This document shows positions 1 through 4,822 of a stretch of DNA of 8,426 nt, piece by piece. The notes under the pieces were generated by a model. The model had not been told where the DNA came from. It made no database searches and saw only the letters and a program-made list of their open reading frames with translations. The translations under genes and the position numbers were made by a program. The stretch spans positions 1 through 8,426 of the forward strand of contig JAGBZZ010000213.1 of assembly GCA_017652965.1 (NCBI GenBank), given 5' to 3'. Position 1 is the stretch's first letter, and each line of letters begins with the position of its first letter. Source of the stretch: Clostridia bacterium. Lineage in GTDB: Bacteria > Bacillota_A > Clostridia > Oscillospirales > CAG-272.

Positions 1-84
1 GCGGCGCTTGCTGCCCTCACCGTGAAAGACTATCGCACCGTGCTGTGGGGGCGCCATCCCGCCGAAGTGCGCGATTTCCCATAA
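1..84 (+). CDS. C-terminal end of an unidentified protein (partial, 5' end outside window)
   Basis: Frame 1 is open from the first base and ends at a TAA at 82-84, giving the last 27 residues of a protein (ending in GRHPAEVRDFP). The tail is mildly basic, with several alanines and leucines at its start, and has no motif I recognise. The next promoter begins 17 bp after the stop, so this gene is transcribed in the same direction as the 177-1819 pair but probably as a separate unit. The reading frame is inferred only from the absence of stops, the in-frame TAA and the promoter that follows. Function unknown. Confidence 0.5.
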   Translation, partial: AALAALTVKDYRTVLWGRHPAEVRDFP

Positions 85-91
85 AAAAGTC

Positions 92-124
92 GCAAAGGGG
101 GTTGCCTTTTCGCTTTCCCTTTGC
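92..124. repeat. 8-bp inverted repeat flanking the -35 element (possible operator)
   Basis: GCAAAGGG at 92-99 is mirrored by CCCTTTGC at 117-124, with 17 bp between the arms. The -35 box at 102-107 lies between the arms, and the right arm abuts the -10 box directly. This position suits a repressor site. As RNA it could instead form a weak terminator-like hairpin for the gene ending at 84, but no U-tract follows. The repeat is seen directly; either role is inference. Confidence 0.4.
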
Positions 125-130
125 TATAAT
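102..130 (+). promoter_or_regulatory. Sigma-A-type promoter with extended -10 for the 261-residue pair
   Basis: TTGCCT at 102-107 and a consensus TATAAT at 125-130 are separated by exactly 17 bp, with an extended -10 dinucleotide TG at 122-123. This is the best promoter match in the window. It lies about 46 bp upstream of the ATG at 177, leaving a short leader with a strong ribosome binding site (GAGGAG at 163-168). It should drive the gene at 177 and, by read-through, the gene at 1034. Confidence 0.85.
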
Positions 131-176
131 CAAGGCAGGCTATCCACATTACTTATGACAAAGAGGAGAATTTGCT

Positions 177-962
177 ATGGCAAAGCTGCGCGAAAAATAT
201 TGGATCTGGGGTCACCCGGAGAACTGCTTCCAGGGTCACTACAACCACGAGATCGAGTGCCGCATGACCCCTATGGAGGGGGCACTGTACATGGGCGCCC
301 GCAATATGTTTATGGTTCCCAACGCCAACAAGACGGTTGTTAACGTCCGTCAGTACAACTATTCCTTTACCACCCTCAGCCACGTGGGTTGGCTGATCAA
401 CCACCACCCCGATGTGCATGATCCCATCATCGCCGAGGCGAAGGATTTCCCGAACGTCGACTGCATGGTCTTTGACGACTTCTTCCGCATTAAGAAGACC
501 CAGGATCCGGTTTCGGTGGACGAGATGTTTGCCATGCGCGAAAAGCTGCACAACAACCCCATCCGTCCGATGGATATGTGGATGGTGCTGTACACCCACG
601 AGTTTGACGAGCCGAAGATCCCCGATGAAGAGGTGGATCCCTACATCGAGGCCTTTGACGGTATCATTATGTGGAACTGGTGGGAGAGCCACATCGGCGA
701 ATTTGAAAAGAAGTTTGCCTGGTTCCGCGCCCATACCGAGGGCAAAAAGCGTATGCTTGGCCTTTACGTCTACAACTTCGGCGAAAAGAAGCAGGCTACC
801 CCCGAGATCGTGGCATGGCAGCTGAACCGTTACTACCAGCTTCTGAAGGCCGGTGAGATCGACGGTATCGTTCTGCACACCAACGCGATGGCAGACTGCG
901 ACTATCCCGCCTTCAAGGTCGTGCATGATTGGATGCTCGCCCACGGCGACGAGGAGATCTGA
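177..962 (+). CDS. Uncharacterised TIM-barrel-like protein, first copy of a tandem pair
   Basis: The gene encodes 261 residues. The ATG at 177 is supported by GAGGAG 8 bp upstream and by a paralogue that starts at the same residue. There is no signal peptide or membrane segment, so it is probably cytoplasmic. I cannot assign a named family. The pattern of hydrophobic strands ending in acidic or aromatic residues suggests a TIM barrel: V-D-C-M-V-F-D-D-F-F at about 94-103 (Asp100/Asp101 at a strand end), M-D-M-W-M-V-L-Y-T at 132-140, D-G-I-I-M-W-N-W at 161-168, L-G-L-Y-V-Y-N-F-G at 194-202 and D-G-I-V-L-H-T-N at 229-236. The N-terminus is rich in conserved W, H, N and C residues (W9, W11, H13, N16, C17, H21, N23). 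From memory, this strand order resembles unannotated proteins near polysaccharide genes in anaerobes and PVC bacteria. A glycosidase-like or sugar-binding role is inference. It is the first gene after a strong promoter. Confidence 0.85.
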   Translation: MAKLREKYWIWGHPENCFQGHYNHEIECRMTPMEGALYMGARNMFMVPNANKTVVNVRQYNYSFTTLSHVGWLINHHPDVHDPIIAEAKDFPNVDCMVFDDFFRIKKTQDPVSVDEMFAMREKLHNNPIRPMDMWMVLYTHEFDEPKIPDEEVDPYIEAFDGIIMWNWWESHIGEFEKKFAWFRAHTEGKKRMLGLYVYNFGEKKQATPEIVAWQLNRYYQLLKAGEIDGIVLHTNAMADCDYPAFKVVHDWMLAHGDEEI

Positions 963-972
963 TTGTTATATG

Positions 973-1010
973 CGGGCAGAGAATGCGGCTACGTTCTCTG
1001 CCCGTTTCTT
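973..1010 (+). terminator. Hairpin between the tandem genes, possible partial terminator or processing site
   Basis: CGGGCAGAGAA at 973-983 pairs perfectly with TTCTCTGCCCG at 994-1004 (11 bp, 10-nt loop), followed by TTTCTT at 1005-1010. The stem is strong but the U-tract is short and broken by C, so termination is probably partial. I see no convincing promoter between this hairpin and the ATG at 1034, so the downstream gene probably depends on read-through. The hairpin could set a ratio between the two products or stabilise the upstream message. Confidence 0.6.
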
Positions 1011-1033
1011 ATCACAGAAAAGAGGAGATTATT

Positions 1034-1819
1034 ATGGCAAAGCTTCGCGATAAATGCTGGATCTGGGGGCATCCCGAAAACTGCTTTTTGGGTCACTACA
1101 ATCACAATATCGAGTGCCGTATGACCCCGATGGAGGGGGCGCTTTACATGGGCGCGCGCAATATGTTCATGGTGCCCAACGCCAACAAGACCGAGGTCAA
1201 CGTCCGCCAGTACAACTATTCCTTTACCACCCTTGACCACGTAGGGTGGCTCGTCAACAGCCACCCCGAGGTCTATCGCCCGATCATCGAGGAGGCGAGG
1301 GACTTCCCGAATATCGACTGCATGGTGTTTGACGATTTCTTCCGCATTAAGAACACCCAGGATCCCGTCACCGAGGAGGAGATGTTCGCCATACACGATG
1401 AGCTCCACAGTAATTCTGTGCGCCCGATGGATATGTGGATGGTGCTCTATACCGAGGATTTTGATGAGCCCAAGCATCCCGACGAGGATATTGATCCGTA
1501 CATCGGGCCCTTTGACGGGATCATCCTTTGGACGTGGAAGGAGAGCGACCTTGTCCTCTTTGAGCGGAAATACGCTTGGTTCCACGCCCATACCGAGGGC
1601 AAGAAGCGCCTGCTCGGTCTTTACGTCTACAACTTCGGCGAGAAAAAGCAGGCCGATCCCGATAAGGTTCTCTGGCAGCTTGAGCGCTATTCCGAGCTTG
1701 TGAAGCGCGGCGAGGTGGACGGCATCGTCTTCCACACCAACGCGATGGCAGACTGCGACTATCCTGCCTTCCGTGTCGTGCACGACTGGATGCTGGAGCA
1801 CGGCGACGACGAGGTTTGA
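1034..1819 (+). CDS. Uncharacterised TIM-barrel-like protein, second copy of the tandem pair
   Basis: The gene encodes 261 residues, the same length as the gene at 177, and aligns without gaps. By my hand count 203 of 261 positions are identical (about 78%). The reading frame is open upstream to 929, but the ATG at 1034 is chosen because it has AGAGGAGA directly upstream (1021-1028) and matches the paralogue's start. The strand-end motifs are kept: F-D-D-F-F near residue 99-103, L-W-T-W at 165-168, L-Y-V-Y-N-F-G at 196-202 and H-T-N-A-M-A-D-C-D-Y at 234-243. Differences cluster around residues 68-89, 112-129, 141-159 and 167-185. These may be loops or helices that alter specificity or a pairing interface. 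There is no signal peptide. Function unknown; homodimer or heterodimer formation with the first copy is possible but not shown. Confidence 0.85.
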   Translation: MAKLRDKCWIWGHPENCFLGHYNHNIECRMTPMEGALYMGARNMFMVPNANKTEVNVRQYNYSFTTLDHVGWLVNSHPEVYRPIIEEARDFPNIDCMVFDDFFRIKNTQDPVTEEEMFAIHDELHSNSVRPMDMWMVLYTEDFDEPKHPDEDIDPYIGPFDGIILWTWKESDLVLFERKYAWFHAHTEGKKRLLGLYVYNFGEKKQADPDKVLWQLERYSELVKRGEVDGIVFHTNAMADCDYPAFRVVHDWMLEHGDDEV

Positions 1820-1841
1820 TAGGGGCTTGTTTTCTTGCCAT

Positions 1842-1881
1842 AAACGAAAAAGGATGCACCGCAGTGCATCCTTTTTCGTTT
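1842..1881. terminator. Strong bidirectional intrinsic terminator between convergent genes
   Basis: A perfect 18-bp inverted repeat (1842-1859 with 1864-1881) encloses the 4-nt loop CGCA. The stem has a GC-rich core (GGATGCAC) flanked by A-runs on the left and T-runs on the right, so it works as a U-tailed terminator on either strand. It sits 22 bp after the + gene's stop and directly abuts the TGA of the - strand gene ending at 1882. It therefore serves both transcripts. Confidence 0.9.
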
Positions 1882-2484
1882 TCATTCCGCCTTCGGCGGC
1901 CGTCTCTTACCAAGGCCTTCGGCGTTTTCCATATACCACCGTGCGCCGCAGGCTATAATGCCACCGTATAGGAAGTCCCCGTTGCTGAGTGGGATCTGCT
2001 TATTGCCCGCCACCATAGAAAGCAGGCGCGGCGCGGGATGGATGATGTACACGCGCGCGTCCTCACCTCGCGTTGCCTCCGGGGGCGAGAGGGGGCAGCG
2101 CCTCAGCACGTAGCTTCTGCGGTTGTACTCCTTGGAGAGTACCCACCGCCCCGTGACGGTGGAGGCTCTTTCATAGTAAAGCTCGAGATGTGTCGGGGAA
2201 AAGTGATAGCGCACCCGCCGAAACGGGGTAGTGATCAGCGAGATGCTGTGGCTCTCCTTACCGATGCGCAGGGTAAGATCCTGCCTGCCGTCTGTGCGAA
2301 AGACCGAGGTAAGCCGCCCACGCGCAAAGGAGATGGGATGCACGCTCAGCTTTTGCAAGCGGCGGAGAAGCGAGAGCCGCTTGCAGATAAGAATGCAGTA
2401 GCGCAGGAAAAGAAGCAGGGCAAGAAGGGCCAGAATATGCAAGGCTACCGCAAGCCAGGAAAGCAGCAATTCCAAGATCAGCAT
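1882..2484 (-). CDS. Hypothetical membrane-anchored protein, 200 residues
   Basis: The ATG at 2482-2484 (minus strand) is preceded by GGAGGA at a good distance. The frame is open further upstream, but that extension lacks a ribosome binding site and is polar. Residues 2-34 form one long hydrophobic stretch of Leu, Ile, Ala and Val: one long or two short membrane helices. A basic segment follows (K35, R36, R41, R42, K45), so by the positive-inside rule the C-terminal domain is probably cytoplasmic. Residues 46-185 look like mixed beta structure. The motif I-I-H-P-A-P-R-L at 147-154 and G-D-F-L-Y-G-G at 169-175 are the most distinctive. The style recalls short unannotated membrane proteins of Clostridia, but I recognise no family. 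It is transcribed alone and shows no obvious link to the glycosidase-like genes. Confidence 0.8.
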   Translation of the reverse strand: MLILELLLSWLAVALHILALLALLLFLRYCILICKRLSLLRRLQKLSVHPISFARGRLTSVFRTDGRQDLTLRIGKESHSISLITTPFRRVRYHFSPTHLELYYERASTVTGRWVLSKEYNRRSYVLRRCPLSPPEATRGEDARVYIIHPAPRLLSMVAGNKQIPLSNGDFLYGGIIACGARWYMENAEGLGKRRPPKAE

Positions 2485-2523
2485 ACGTTGTCCTCCGGGG
2501 TTCGGATTTTTGTCATCCCCTCT

Positions 2524-2552
2524 ATGATAGCATATCGGTGCTACCGAAAAAG
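2524..2552 (-). promoter_or_regulatory. Possible extended -10 promoter for the 200-residue membrane protein
   Basis: On the minus strand TATCAT (2529 to 2524) is preceded by TGC, giving an extended -10 very like the TGCTATAAT of the two stronger promoters in the window. The -35 position at 17-bp spacing (2552-2547) reads CTTTTT, a poor match. The start codon lies about 40 bp downstream. Activity is plausible from the extended -10, but the weak -35 keeps confidence moderate. Confidence 0.5.
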
Positions 2553-2585
2553 CGTCGATACGGCGGATATCCGTGTCTTTTTCGG
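2544..2585 (-). terminator. Hairpin after the GH20-like operon, possible terminator
   Basis: CCGAAAAAG at 2544-2552 pairs with CTTTTTCGG at 2577-2585 (9 bp). A 10-bp palindrome CGGATATCCG at 2564-2573 lies inside. It begins 6 bp after the stop of the minus strand gene ending at 2591, where a terminator would be expected. On that strand no T-run follows the stem, although one T-run lies in the stem's second arm. It also overlaps the weak -35 of the downstream promoter, so termination and initiation may be coupled here. Confidence 0.4.
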
Positions 2586-2590
2586 ATAGG

Positions 2591-3610
2591 TCAGAAGCCA
2601 AAGGGGATATTGGGGGTCATACGGTCGATCATTTCGGCACGCGTCTTTTCCGAGTATTCCTCAAACATCGCACGGGCATACTTTGTGCGCTGTGCCCCGT
2701 TCAGAAGCGAGTAATAGTTGAGGTCGGTGGCAGGAAGCCAGGGTGCGTTCATAAAGCCCAGCATATGCTCGTCACACAGCCCCTCCTCCAGGCACAGCCA
2801 CACCGTGTCGGCCATGTTCTGGCGGTAGAGCCAGTCGCTTGCCGTGGGGATCTGGTCATAGCCCATGCGCGAGAATTCCACGTAGGTCTGATAGGGCACC
2901 TGGGGATAGAAGCCGTTCTCCCGCTTCGGCTGGATGGGGTCGTAGTACCAGTTGGACTGCACACAGTCCTTCGGCATCTTCTTCTGCCAATCGGCCTGGT
3001 GCTTCCAGAAATAGTCACTCCAGATCCAGGGGCGTGCGCCGTAGCGCTCCACCTCGTCAAAGTCGAAATAAAGGTCGTGCCACCAAAGGGCATCCGAGCG
3101 GATCGAGGTCATCCCCACGTGATGGTCGGGGTAATCCTCCTCGTCCATCCCGAGGTGGAAGAAGCGGGGATTGCCGAACACCTCGCACACCTCGCGGATA
3201 AGGTCGCGTGCGACCTCGTAGTACTTCTGCGTCGACAGCATATAGGCGTAGTCGTGCAGCCAGCCGTCGTGGCAGGCAGAGAAGTTCAGCTTGGGAAGCG
3301 GCTCAAGGCCGATGCTTCGCATATGGGCAAGCTCCTCGGTAAGCTCCTCCCGTGTCCAAGCCCCCTTCACGCAAAGCTCGGGGTGGCTTTCATAGCAAAG
3401 GCCGTCCCCGATATCGATCAGCACCGCGTTGATGCCAAAGGAGGGCAGCTGATCCACTACCCGCCGCCAGACCTCGCGGTCACAGCGCAGGGTGTCGCTG
3501 TACGGCCACCCGCCGGAGGCCTCGATGGGATAGCGCGGCGGTGCCGAGAGGGGATCCTCCCACATATTGTCACCGAGGTGAAGAAGGTAAGTCCAGATCT
3601 TCTTATCCAT
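2591..3610 (-). CDS. GH20-like TIM-barrel glycoside hydrolase, second gene of a tandem pair
   Basis: The gene encodes 339 residues. The start at 3610 is set by AGGAGGA just upstream, which overlaps the TGA of the preceding gene (gap 12 bp), so the two are one operon. There is no signal peptide. F-F-H-L-G-M-D-E-E at 150-158 strongly resembles the H-x-G-x-D-E strand-4 motif of family 20 hexosaminidases, in which Asp positions the substrate N-acetyl group and Glu is the acid/base. Here these would be Asp156 and Glu157. Other barrel-like strands are N-A-V-L-I-D-I-G (61-68), P-L-P-K-L-N-F-S (105-111), P-W-I-W-S-D-Y (194-200) and V-Q-S-N-W (217-221). Cys114-His115-Asp116 in A-C-H-D is also conserved in the paralogue. 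At about 340 residues it is a bare barrel without the usual GH20 N-terminal domain. Substrate is unknown. GH20-like fold and catalysis are inference from the motif. Confidence 0.85.
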   Translation of the reverse strand: MDKKIWTYLLHLGDNMWEDPLSAPPRYPIEASGGWPYSDTLRCDREVWRRVVDQLPSFGINAVLIDIGDGLCYESHPELCVKGAWTREELTEELAHMRSIGLEPLPKLNFSACHDGWLHDYAYMLSTQKYYEVARDLIREVCEVFGNPRFFHLGMDEEDYPDHHVGMTSIRSDALWWHDLYFDFDEVERYGARPWIWSDYFWKHQADWQKKMPKDCVQSNWYYDPIQPKRENGFYPQVPYQTYVEFSRMGYDQIPTASDWLYRQNMADTVWLCLEEGLCDEHMLGFMNAPWLPATDLNYYSLLNGAQRTKYARAMFEEYSEKTRAEMIDRMTPNIPFGF

Positions 3611-3622
3611 GGTCGTTCCTCC

Positions 3623-4630
3623 TCACGAAAGCTTCGGCACGTAGGGGCGTGCCAGAAGGGCATCCCGCCCCAGGGTGTGATAGTCGTGGTACATCGCCTT
3701 GGCATACTTCAGCCGCTGGGCGTTGTCCATGATGGTGTAGTAGTTCATCTCCCAGGTTCTCTGCCACGGCACCGAAAGGAAGCCAAAGAGATGCTCGTCG
3801 CAGATCCCCTCCTCAAGGCACAGCCACACGGTCTGGGCAAAATTCTGGCGGAAGCACCAGTCTGTCCCGATCGGGATCTGGTCATAGCCCGCCTTGGCAA
3901 AATCCACGTAAGCGCGGAAGCCGGGCTGAACGTAGTTGCCCGCCGCATCCTTGTAGGAGATCTTCTCGTACTGCCAGGAGGACTGCACGCAGTCCTTCGG
4001 CATCTTCTGCAGATACTCGGCGCGGTGCTTGTGATAATAATCACTCCAGATCCAGGGGCGCGCGCCGTACCGCTCTACCTCGTCAAAGTAGAAGTAAAGG
4101 TCGTGCCACCAAAGGGCATCCGAGCGGATCGAGGTCATCCCGGTGTGATGGTCGGGGAAGTCCTCCTCGTCCATCCCAAGGTGGAAAAAGCGGGGGCGGT
4201 CAAAGATCTCGCACACCTCGCCGATAAGATCCCGCACGACCTCGTAATATTTCTGCGTCGACAGCATGTAGGCATATTCGCCAAGCCAGGCATCGTGACA
4301 GGCCGAAAGGTTCAGCTTCGGGATCGGCTCAAGCCCCAGGGCCCGCATCCTGCCAAGCTCCTCGGTAAGCTCCTCCCGCGTCCACGACCCCGCCACGCAA
4401 AGCTCGGGATGGCTTTCGTAGCGCACCCCCTCGCCAAGGTCGATGACCACGGTGTTGATCCCGAAATCGGGCAGCTGATCCACCACCCGGCGCCATACGG
4501 CACGGTCGGTCGTCAGGCTTTCATAGTAGCGCGATTGCGTTTCGCACTGGATCGGCTTCTTATAGGTCGACCATTTGTCTGCCCACATATTGCAGCCGAG
4601 ATTCATAAAAAAAGACCAGATCTTTTCCAT
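3623..4630 (-). CDS. GH20-like TIM-barrel glycoside hydrolase, first gene of a tandem pair
   Basis: The gene encodes 335 residues. The frame is open 37 codons further upstream, but the ATG at 4628-4630 is chosen because GGAGA lies 5 bp before it and because its first residues (E-K-I-W) match the paralogue (K-K-I-W). It has the same F-H-L-G-M-D-E-E motif, with Asp154 and Glu155 as the likely catalytic pair, plus S-A-C-H-D (109-113), P-W-I-W-S-D-Y (192-198), V-Q-S-S-W (215-219) and C-L-E-E-G (271-275). It is roughly two-thirds identical to the downstream gene by eye. The N-terminal 20-45 and the stretch 220-240 diverge most, which may mark loops over the active site. No signal peptide, so probably cytoplasmic. 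It is transcribed from a strong promoter divergent from the 943-residue gene. Confidence 0.85.
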   Translation of the reverse strand: MEKIWSFFMNLGCNMWADKWSTYKKPIQCETQSRYYESLTTDRAVWRRVVDQLPDFGINTVVIDLGEGVRYESHPELCVAGSWTREELTEELGRMRALGLEPIPKLNLSACHDAWLGEYAYMLSTQKYYEVVRDLIGEVCEIFDRPRFFHLGMDEEDFPDHHTGMTSIRSDALWWHDLYFYFDEVERYGARPWIWSDYYHKHRAEYLQKMPKDCVQSSWQYEKISYKDAAGNYVQPGFRAYVDFAKAGYDQIPIGTDWCFRQNFAQTVWLCLEEGICDEHLFGFLSVPWQRTWEMNYYTIMDNAQRLKYAKAMYHDYHTLGRDALLARPYVPKLS

Positions 4631-4647
4631 AAAAATCTCCTTTTTGG

Positions 4648-4686
4648 GGCAAAGCCGGCGGGCAAGTGCCGCCACATCCCTTTGCC
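4648..4686 (-). promoter_or_regulatory. Leader hairpin just upstream of the operon's ribosome binding site
   Basis: In the 5' untranslated leader, GGCAAAG/CTTTGCC arms (4648-4654 with 4680-4686) enclose a second stem, GGCGG/CCGCC (4657-4661 with 4669-4673), with small internal loops. The structure ends about 8 nt before the Shine-Dalgarno of the gene starting at 4630. No T-run follows on the minus strand, so it is not a typical attenuator. It could affect translation or message stability. The fold is seen in sequence; its role is inference. Confidence 0.4.
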
Positions 4687-4697
4687 GTTTCGCCTTC

Positions 4698-4726
4698 ATT
4701 ATAGCACCCCGCGGAGAAAAAAGCAA
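4698..4726 (-). promoter_or_regulatory. Sigma-A-type promoter with extended -10 for the GH20-like operon
   Basis: On the minus strand TTGCTT (4726-4721) and a perfect TATAAT (4703-4698) are 17 bp apart, with TGC directly before the -10. The layout is nearly the same as the promoter at 102-130. The start codon is about 68 bp downstream of the -10, leaving a leader that contains the 4648-4686 hairpin. The A/T-rich tract at 4741-4772 lies just upstream of the -35. Confidence 0.8.
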
Positions 4727-4754
4727 GACACCGGACGGCATAAAAAATATTTTG

Positions 4755-4772
4755 AAAATACAATTGTATTTT
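4755..4772. promoter_or_regulatory. Perfect 18-bp palindrome, likely repressor operator between divergent genes
   Basis: AAAATACAATTGTATTTT is an exact 18-bp palindrome, half-site ATACAA/TTGTAT. It covers the -35 region of the rightward promoter (4764-4769) and ends about 29 bp upstream of the leftward -35. Such perfect dyads between divergent catabolic genes are usually bound by a homodimeric helix-turn-helix regulator of the GntR, LacI or similar class. No regulator gene is in the window. The A/T-rich dyad stands out in GC-rich surroundings. Confidence 0.7.
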
Positions 4773-4792
4773 GCCTGCCGCTGTGGTACAAT
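4764..4792 (+). promoter_or_regulatory. Promoter for the 943-residue protein, overlapping the palindrome
   Basis: TACAAT at 4787-4792 is one base from the -10 consensus and is preceded by TGG, an extended -10. At 17-bp spacing the -35 position reads TTGTAT (4764-4769), which matches the consensus at only three bases and is the right half of the palindrome. A promoter with a weak -35 inside a dyad fits negative control by a bound repressor. It is 30 bp upstream of the ATG at 4823, with GGGAGG at 4811-4816 as ribosome binding site. Confidence 0.65.
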
Positions 4793-4822
4793 GAAGGTAC
4801 ATTACATCTTGGGAGGAATCCT

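Noticed and set aside
929..1033. A longer N-terminus for the second 261-residue gene, starting at 929
   Set aside because: It would overlap the first gene and translate through the intergenic hairpin. The ATG at 1034 has the ribosome binding site and matches the paralogue's start exactly.
1842..1881. The 18-bp inverted repeat, considered as a mobile-element end or attachment site
   Set aside because: Its GC-rich core with A/T-flanked arms, 4-nt loop and position between convergent stops fit a bidirectional terminator. No transposase or second copy is present in the window.
153..1885. Long minus strand open frames opposite both 261-residue genes
   Set aside because: They mirror each other only because the sense genes are paralogues. 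They lack ribosome binding sites and would span the promoter leader and the terminator.
4631..4741. A 37-residue N-terminal extension of the gene ending at 3623
   Set aside because: It would cover the TATAAT promoter and the leader hairpin. The ATG at 4630 has a strong Shine-Dalgarno and aligns with its paralogue.
4744..4753. AAAATATTTT palindrome next to the 18-bp dyad, considered as a second operator
   Set aside because: A 10-bp A/T-only palindrome is easily produced by an A/T-rich tract behind promoters. It is more simply explained as such a tract.
2573..4822. A + strand frame open for 750 codons upstream of, and in frame with, the 943-residue gene
   Set aside because: It runs opposite two well-supported minus strand genes with ribosome binding sites and paralogy. 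It has no ribosome binding site of its own, its residues look like antisense of GC-rich coding DNA (many V, H, G, P), and the intergenic promoter and palindrome lie inside it. It is not a giant fusion protein.
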